The position numbers and the translations under genes are program-made. 64,000 bases of DNA from UBA2589 sp965223235 (lineage in GTDB: Bacteria > Gemmatimonadota > Gemmatimonadetes > Longimicrobiales > Gaopeijiaceae), in assembly GCA_965223235.1 (NCBI GenBank), contig CBDCVV010000021.1, positions 661,316 to 725,315 of the forward strand. The letters run 5' to 3'. Of this stretch, positions 59,495 to 64,000 are shown one piece after another (within the stretch, counting starts at the first letter, position 1; every line of letters starts with the position of its first letter). The notes beneath the pieces were generated by a model that was given only the letters and a program-made list of their open reading frames with translations, did no database searches and was not told the DNA's origin.

Positions 59495-60924
59495 CCAGTC
59501 ACCTTCCAGCGAGTTCCGTCAGCTCCATCTTCGAGAACGATCTTCCGCTCGGCTAGCTCGTCTCGGATCGCATCGGCGGCCGCGAAATCCCGAGCCGCCC
59601 TCGCCGCGGCGCGAGCCTCAATTCGCTCCTCCACCCACGCTGCCAAGCCGTCGTCGATCGTCCGAGCCCCCTTTGCGACCTCGAGCAGGCCCAAAACCTC
59701 GTCGATGCTGTGGACGGCGTCCAATGCAGCCTGGACATCGGAAGGCGGCGCTTCCGGTTGTGAGTCGAGCTCTGTGTTGGCTGCACTGATGAAGAGGAAG
59801 AGAGCCGCCATCCCGTCCGCAGAATTGAAGTCGTGGTCGAGTGCGCTTCGGAAGGCCGCGCGTGCCTCGTCTGCGAGCTCGGGAAGTCGAGTTCCGCTTG
59901 CCGACTCCGAAACCGGATGACTGGAAAGTCGCGACTCGAAGTCCACGATCCGCTGTACGGCTGAGGATGAGGCCGCGAGTCCCTCGCGCGTGAAGTTGAG
60001 GTCTCCACGGTAGTGAGATGAAATGAGGAGATGCCGGATCGCCGCAGGGTCGAAATCCTCGTCGAGGAGTTCGCGTACTCGAATGAAGTTGCCGAGTGAC
60101 TTCGACATCTTCTTTCCCTCCACGAAGAGATGCTTCACGTGGAGCCAGTAGCGTACGAAGGGCGAACCGGTCGCGCCCTCCGACTGCGCGATCTCGTTCT
60201 CGTGGTGTGGGAAGACGAGATCCTCTCCTCCGAGGTGCATGTCGAGCGTGTTACCAAGTAGCGCCGTGCTCATCACGGAGCACTCCAGGTGCCACCCGGG
60301 CCTACCCCTGCCCCACGGAGAATCCCAGGCAGCACCGGTCTTCTCGTCGATCTCCGTCGCGGACTTCCAAAGCACGAAGTCACGAGCGTCCTCTTTCTCG
60401 TACTCGTCTTGCTCGACGCGGGCCCCCGCGATCAAGGTCGAAGTGTCGATCCCCTTCAGTCGGCCGTAGGCAGGGAAGCTCTCAATCGAGAAGTACACGG
60501 CGCCGTCACTCGCCACATATGCGTGCTCTCTCGCGATGAGGGCTTCGATGAAGGACACCATCTGCGGGATGTACTGAGTGGCGCGCGGATTGTGATCTAC
60601 CGCCCTGACCCCCAGGGTCGCGCAATCCGCTAGAAAGATCTCTCCGAAGGGAGCGGTGTGTTCAGAGATCGACACGCTCCGCTCGGCGGCGGCTTCGATC
60701 ACCTTGTCGTCGACGTCCGTGAGGTTCATCGCGAAGTCGACTTGATAGCCGCTCCACTCCAGATAGCGGTGGACGAGGTCGAAAAAGAGGAAGGTTCTGA
60801 AGTTCCCGATGTGGGCGTGGTTGTAGATCGTCGGACCGCACGCATACACCGTGACGCGCCCCTCGAGCAGCGGTTCGAATTCCTCGAGGCTTCGGGATGC
60901 GGTATTGAAGACGCGCAGAGTCAT
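59491..60924 (-). CDS. cysS: Cysteinyl-tRNA synthetase
   Basis: 477 residues, class Ia. Zinc ligand Cys29 is in VYACGPTIYN, the HIGH-type motif is HAHIGN (37-42), the further zinc ligands are in WHLECSVMSTALLG and FPHHENEIAQSE, and the KMSKS motif is KKMSKSLGNF. The C-terminal helical domain (DALR type) ends the protein. Its ATG overlaps the pyrF stop as ATGA, so translation is coupled. Confidence 0.97.
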   Translation of the reverse strand: MTLRVFNTASRSLEEFEPLLEGRVTVYACGPTIYNHAHIGNFRTFLFFDLVHRYLEWSGYQVDFAMNLTDVDDKVIEAAAERSVSISEHTAPFGEIFLADCATLGVRAVDHNPRATQYIPQMVSFIEALIAREHAYVASDGAVYFSIESFPAYGRLKGIDTSTLIAGARVEQDEYEKEDARDFVLWKSATEIDEKTGAAWDSPWGRGRPGWHLECSVMSTALLGNTLDMHLGGEDLVFPHHENEIAQSEGATGSPFVRYWLHVKHLFVEGKKMSKSLGNFIRVRELLDEDFDPAAIRHLLISSHYRGDLNFTREGLAASSSAVQRIVDFESRLSSHPVSESASGTRLPELADEARAAFRSALDHDFNSADGMAALFLFISAANTELDSQPEAPPSDVQAALDAVHSIDEVLGLLEVAKGARTIDDGLAAWVEERIEARAAARAARDFAAADAIRDELAERKIVLEDGADGTRWKVTG

Positions 60925-61631
60925 TGCACAGGGTCGGAGTCGGAGGCCGAGCGGATATCAGCAGCAATGGAACGGAAGGCGGCCAGCGGATCCTCGGCTC
61001 GCGTGATCGGCCGACCGACCACGAGGTAGTCTGCCCCGGCGAGGATCGCCTCAGACGGGGACGCGACCCTTCGCTGGTCCTGGTGATCCGCACCTACGGG
61101 TCGAATGCCCGGGGTCACGATGAGGAAGTCGGGGGCAAGCTGGCTTCGGAGCCACGTCGCTTCCAGAGGGGAAGCGACGATCCCATCCACGCCGGCAACT
61201 TCGGCCATACTCGCAAAGCGGCCGACCTCCTCACGGATCGACCGGATCTCACGCCCCCAGACTTTGGACATCTCGTCCGGACTGAGTGAGGTAAGGACCG
61301 TCACCCCGAGTAGCCGCAGCTCGTCACCACGAGCATTCACAGCTTCATCGAGCATCTCCGGCCCACCAGCAAGATGGACCGTGAGAAGGTCGACCCCGAG
61401 CTCGGATGCCGCCGCGACCGCGCGACCTACCGTATTCGGGATGTCATGGAGCTTGAGATCGAGGAAGACCCTCTTGCCCCCCTCCATGAGTTCGCGGACG
61501 ACGGAGGGCCCGGCCCGGGTGTATAGCTCGAGACCTACCTTGTAGAAGTCACTTTCATCCCCCAATTCCTCGACGAGCGCGAGCGCATCGCGGGCGGATG
61601 CAAAATCGAGCGGCACGATGATCCGATTCAT
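60921..61631 (-). CDS. pyrF: Orotidine 5'-phosphate decarboxylase
   Basis: 236 residues from ATG 61631, overlapping the pyrD stop. It catalyses the last step of UMP synthesis. The catalytic DxKxxD array is D58, K60 and D63 (FLDLKLHDIPNTV). The phosphate-binding end has VTPGIRP and ADYLVVGRPI. Group I enzyme, usual length. Cotranscribed with pyrD and cysS. Confidence 0.96.
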   Translation of the reverse strand: MNRIIVPLDFASARDALALVEELGDESDFYKVGLELYTRAGPSVVRELMEGGKRVFLDLKLHDIPNTVGRAVAAASELGVDLLTVHLAGGPEMLDEAVNARGDELRLLGVTVLTSLSPDEMSKVWGREIRSIREEVGRFASMAEVAGVDGIVASPLEATWLRSQLAPDFLIVTPGIRPVGADHQDQRRVASPSEAILAGADYLVVGRPITRAEDPLAAFRSIAADIRSASDSDPVQ

Positions 61632-62551
61632 GACTGCGTACCCTTCTTCGTCACCAGTTCCTCCCATGCTCCGACCCCGTGCCTGCGTCCCCACCGCTCC
61701 AAATCCGAGATCAGTCGGATTGCAGCGGTCGGCAGCGCAAATGTAGCGGTTCCTACTTGCACTAGGTTTGCTCCGGCTCGCGCATAGCCGACGGCGTCCC
61801 GAGCCCCCAAGACCCCACCTACACCCATAATCGGCTGGTCGACCGTCTCCCGTGCCGCCCTCACCGCTCTGATTCCACTCGGTCGCACCGCCGGTCCACT
61901 CACACCTCCTCCACCCGCGCCCAACTCCGCTTGTCCACTCGCCTCACTAAGCAAGAGACCCGGAGTCGTGTTGGCCAAGGTCAGCCCATCCGCCCCTGCG
62001 CCGATCGCCAGGCTAGCAGTCGATCCTATCGCGTGGTCGTTCGGCGCCAGCTTCGCGACCAGGGGACGGCTGGTGGCGGCCCGACACCGAGAGATGATCT
62101 CGTGTACTGCCTCTGGATCGAGCGCGAAGGGGGGTGCGTCGCGACGCGCATCGTTCGGACACGACAGATTGATCTCGAAACCATCGAAGCCATCGCATTC
62201 GTCGAGTTCGTCGACGAGGGTCACGAACTCGTCTACCGTGTGTCCGGCCACACTCACGAAGACCTTGGGACGGACGACGTGTTCCGCGAGCCATGGCAGC
62301 TTCTCACGCTTCACACGCTCAAGGCCCGGATTCGCGAGGCCGACTGAGTTCATCATGCCTCCGACGAACTCCGTAACGCGAGGCGGCGGATTCCCTGACC
62401 TCGGTTCCACGGTGACCGACTTGGTCACGAAGCCACCGAGTCGTTCGAGGTCCACCACGTCTTCGAGTTCCAGTCCAAAACCACACGTGCCGGCTGCAAG
62501 CAGGATCGGGTTTTGGAAGTCGAGACCCAGGGCTCGGACCTCCAACCTCAC
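61628..62551 (-). CDS. pyrD: Dihydroorotate dehydrogenase, class 1B type
   Basis: 307 residues from the GTG at 62551, which overlaps the upstream stop as GTGA; the frame upstream lies in the lipoprotein gene. It oxidises dihydroorotate to orotate with FMN. The catalytic residue is Cys131 in FEINLSCPN, the class 1 feature; Lys44 (TKSVT) and GGMMNSVGLANPG are class 1B-like. Class 1B enzymes normally work with the electron-transfer subunit PyrK, for which no gene is seen here. Confidence 0.93.
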   Translation of the reverse strand: MRLEVRALGLDFQNPILLAAGTCGFGLELEDVVDLERLGGFVTKSVTVEPRSGNPPPRVTEFVGGMMNSVGLANPGLERVKREKLPWLAEHVVRPKVFVSVAGHTVDEFVTLVDELDECDGFDGFEINLSCPNDARRDAPPFALDPEAVHEIISRCRAATSRPLVAKLAPNDHAIGSTASLAIGAGADGLTLANTTPGLLLSEASGQAELGAGGGGVSGPAVRPSGIRAVRAARETVDQPIMGVGGVLGARDAVGYARAGANLVQVGTATFALPTAAIRLISDLERWGRRHGVGAWEELVTKKGTQS

Positions 62552-63867
62552 CGTCCGGTCAACTCCGAAAGGCGCACCGCCAACTCCTCCTCGAGATCCT
62601 CGAAACCGGCGGCCGGTCGGCCGAACGCCGCCAAAACGTAAGGGCTCTCCGGGAAGCGCTCCAGACGGCCGAGCAGCCAACCGCGATCTCCCTCGATGCT
62701 CGTGACGTCGAGAGCGGCGAGCAGAGCCTTGGGCACCCACGGGTGGTGGCTCGCCGCTTCTGCGTACGTCATGAAGAACCCCCAGGCAACTTGTGTCGCC
62801 ACGAGCTCATCACGGGCTACCTCAGCGGCACGAAACCAGTGCAGGGGCTCGGCGAAGCCGGCCTCGGCATGATCTTCCACACGACCGACGGCGTCCCGCA
62901 GTCGGCGTGCTTCTCCATCTTCTTCGACCGCCACGAGTAGGTCACGCCCTTCCCGGAGATCCGACAGATCGCGAGCTGTCTCGAAACGCCATCGTGCCAG
63001 ATCGACGCGCGCCTCCGTCGCCTCTGCTCCGAGGCCGTCGGCGACCGACTCAGCGAGGAGCACGGCAGCAGCGGAGTCTCCGACTGCCCGGAGCAGGCGG
63101 GCCCGCACGAGGGTCATCCGACCGCGGGTGTTTCGATCCCAACGAGCCTCTTCTACTCCTTCGAGCAGAGCCGCAATCCAGCCGGGGCCTGACCGGAGGG
63201 TCGCTCCGATGATCATGGCGCGCATCGTATCAGCCATGGGCGCGGCTGCTTCGTCGCCGAACAAGAGCCTGAGCGCCTCGCGGGCGGACCCCTCGTCTTC
63301 CCGTTCGAGCGCCGCTCGCAGCCGGGCCACTCGGGCCTCCACCCTGGTATCCGGGTTCGCATCTGCGGCGCGATCCAAGTCCCAGGCCGCGAGATCCGAC
63401 TCGCCGCTGTCCAGGAGAAGTCGACCACGCAGCAAATGCGCCTCGGCGGCGGCCTCCCTTGGCAGAGGCCCAGAGAGAGACTGGGCGAGGATCCTTAGGC
63501 TCCCCTCACGATCACCGACTTCCGCTCGAATGACGGACGCCCACACTCCGGCCCGCGCTCGCAATCCGGCATCGGCCTCTCCGTCCCGTACGACTCGAAG
63601 CGCCTCTTCCGCCTCCGAGTACAGCCCCAGGCGGATGTTCGCTCTCGCGCGGAGTAGCTGCGCCTCGTATGCCCAGTCACCCGCAGGCCGTGCGCCGAGA
63701 GCCTGCTCGGTCTTGCGCACGACGCCTCGATAACGTTCTCGAGCAAGCTCGACTTGCCCCGATCTTCGGAGAGCCTCGCCTTCGCCCCACAGCTCACTCG
63801 CGTTTCGTACGACGTTGTGGTGCATGCACCCCGTGAGGAGCAGTACTACCAGGAAGGGTAGTCTCAC
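62548..63867 (-). CDS. Lipoprotein with TPR-like helical repeats
   Basis: 439 residues from the GTG at 63867 (overlapping the amidase stop as GTGA; a GTG one codon earlier is possible). The signal peptide MRLPFLVVLLLTGC ends in a lipobox with Cys14, so it is probably anchored in a membrane. The rest is almost entirely alpha-helical, with TPR-like pairs (ELWGEGEALRRSGQVELARERYR, AHLLRGRLLLDSGESDLAAWDLDRA). Such proteins often scaffold cell-envelope complexes. The neighbouring amidase suggests a wall-related role, but I recognise no named family. Confidence 0.75.
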   Translation of the reverse strand: MRLPFLVVLLLTGCMHHNVVRNASELWGEGEALRRSGQVELARERYRGVVRKTEQALGARPAGDWAYEAQLLRARANIRLGLYSEAEEALRVVRDGEADAGLRARAGVWASVIRAEVGDREGSLRILAQSLSGPLPREAAAEAHLLRGRLLLDSGESDLAAWDLDRAADANPDTRVEARVARLRAALEREDEGSAREALRLLFGDEAAAPMADTMRAMIIGATLRSGPGWIAALLEGVEEARWDRNTRGRMTLVRARLLRAVGDSAAAVLLAESVADGLGAEATEARVDLARWRFETARDLSDLREGRDLLVAVEEDGEARRLRDAVGRVEDHAEAGFAEPLHWFRAAEVARDELVATQVAWGFFMTYAEAASHHPWVPKALLAALDVTSIEGDRGWLLGRLERFPESPYVLAAFGRPAAGFEDLEEELAVRLSELTGR

Positions 63868-64000
63868 CACGGTCGCGGTTCACCTCCGCTGCCTGGCGGA
63901 TACCGTTCGAAGAAACGAAGCACAGCTTCGGCAAGAGCGTTCGCCGCGTCCTGATGGAAGTCTTCATCGGCCATCAGGTCAGCCTCCTCACTGTTCGAGA
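63864..64000 (-). CDS. N-acetylmuramoyl-L-alanine amidase, C-terminal end (5' part outside window)
   Basis: Only the last 45 codons are visible: SNSEEADLMADEDFHQDAAN then ALAEAVLRFFERYPPGSGGE, ending at a TGA at 63864. The pattern SNxxEAxxL followed by a helix with AxAIxxG-like spacing matches the C-terminus of Amidase_3 enzymes, which cut the sugar-peptide link of peptidoglycan. The assignment rests on this short tail only. Confidence 0.55.
   Translation of the reverse strand, partial: SNSEEADLMADEDFHQDAANALAEAVLRFFERYPPGSGGEPRPW

Overview
The window comes from a GC-rich bacterial chromosome. Its core genes suggest a member of the FCB group, most likely a Gemmatimonadota-type bacterium. The pointers are the long SecA with a large insertion and a C-terminal zinc-binding tail, the zinc forms of S14, S4 and adenylate kinase, the S10-spc-alpha gene order, and a tRNA-Thr/Tyr/Gly/Thr-tuf cluster. 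The phylum is an inference; the sequence contains no rRNA gene. Nearly everything lies on the minus strand. Only three genes are on the plus strand: an SLBB polysaccharide-export protein, a helix-hairpin-helix membrane protein and a VanZ-like protein.

Positions 1-7.7 kb hold a surface-glycan cluster read leftwards: a Wzx-type flippase, an APH-like kinase, a SAM methyltransferase, a Wzy/ligase-type polymerase, a GT4 glycosyltransferase, a Gfo/Idh/MocA dehydrogenase and a two-domain dehydrogenase cut by the window edge. Most junctions are 4-base stop/start overlaps (ATGA or GTGA) or gaps of a few bases, which indicates one transcript. secA sits just upstream. From 11.2 to 20.7 kb are glycan precursor and export genes: wecB, the SLBB exporter (plus strand), a UDP-sugar dehydrogenase, rmlB, rmlA, an inositol-monophosphatase-family enzyme, rmlD and a divergent GT4. 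rmlC is not in the window.

From 20.9 to 41.8 kb, read leftwards, runs a str-S10-spc-alpha superoperon: rpsL, rpsG, fusA, tuf, rpsJ through rplO, secY, adk, map, rpmJ, rpsM, rpsK, rpsD, rpoA and rplQ, then a small membrane protein and rpmB, closed by a hairpin. infA is missing from its usual place between map and rpmJ. The rpsL leader has a clear promoter followed by an intrinsic-terminator hairpin, which suggests attenuation.

From 42 to 44 kb are a plus-strand membrane/HhH fusion ORF and udk. From 44 to 58.2 kb, read leftwards, are four tRNA genes, a second tuf, rpmG, secE, nusG, rplKAJL and rpoBC. From 58.25 to 64 kb are the VanZ-like gene and an amidase-lipoprotein-pyrD-pyrF-cysS operon chained by 4-base overlaps.

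The most unusual feature is a block of about 385-390 bp, rich in long inverted repeats, found in two copies. One copy lies directly downstream of each tuf gene: between tuf and rpsJ, and between the second tuf and rpmG. Each copy can fold into two long, branched stems, and the arms are preserved while the spacer varies. A smaller multi-hairpin element follows rpoC. These are candidates for structured RNA or operon-insulating elements.
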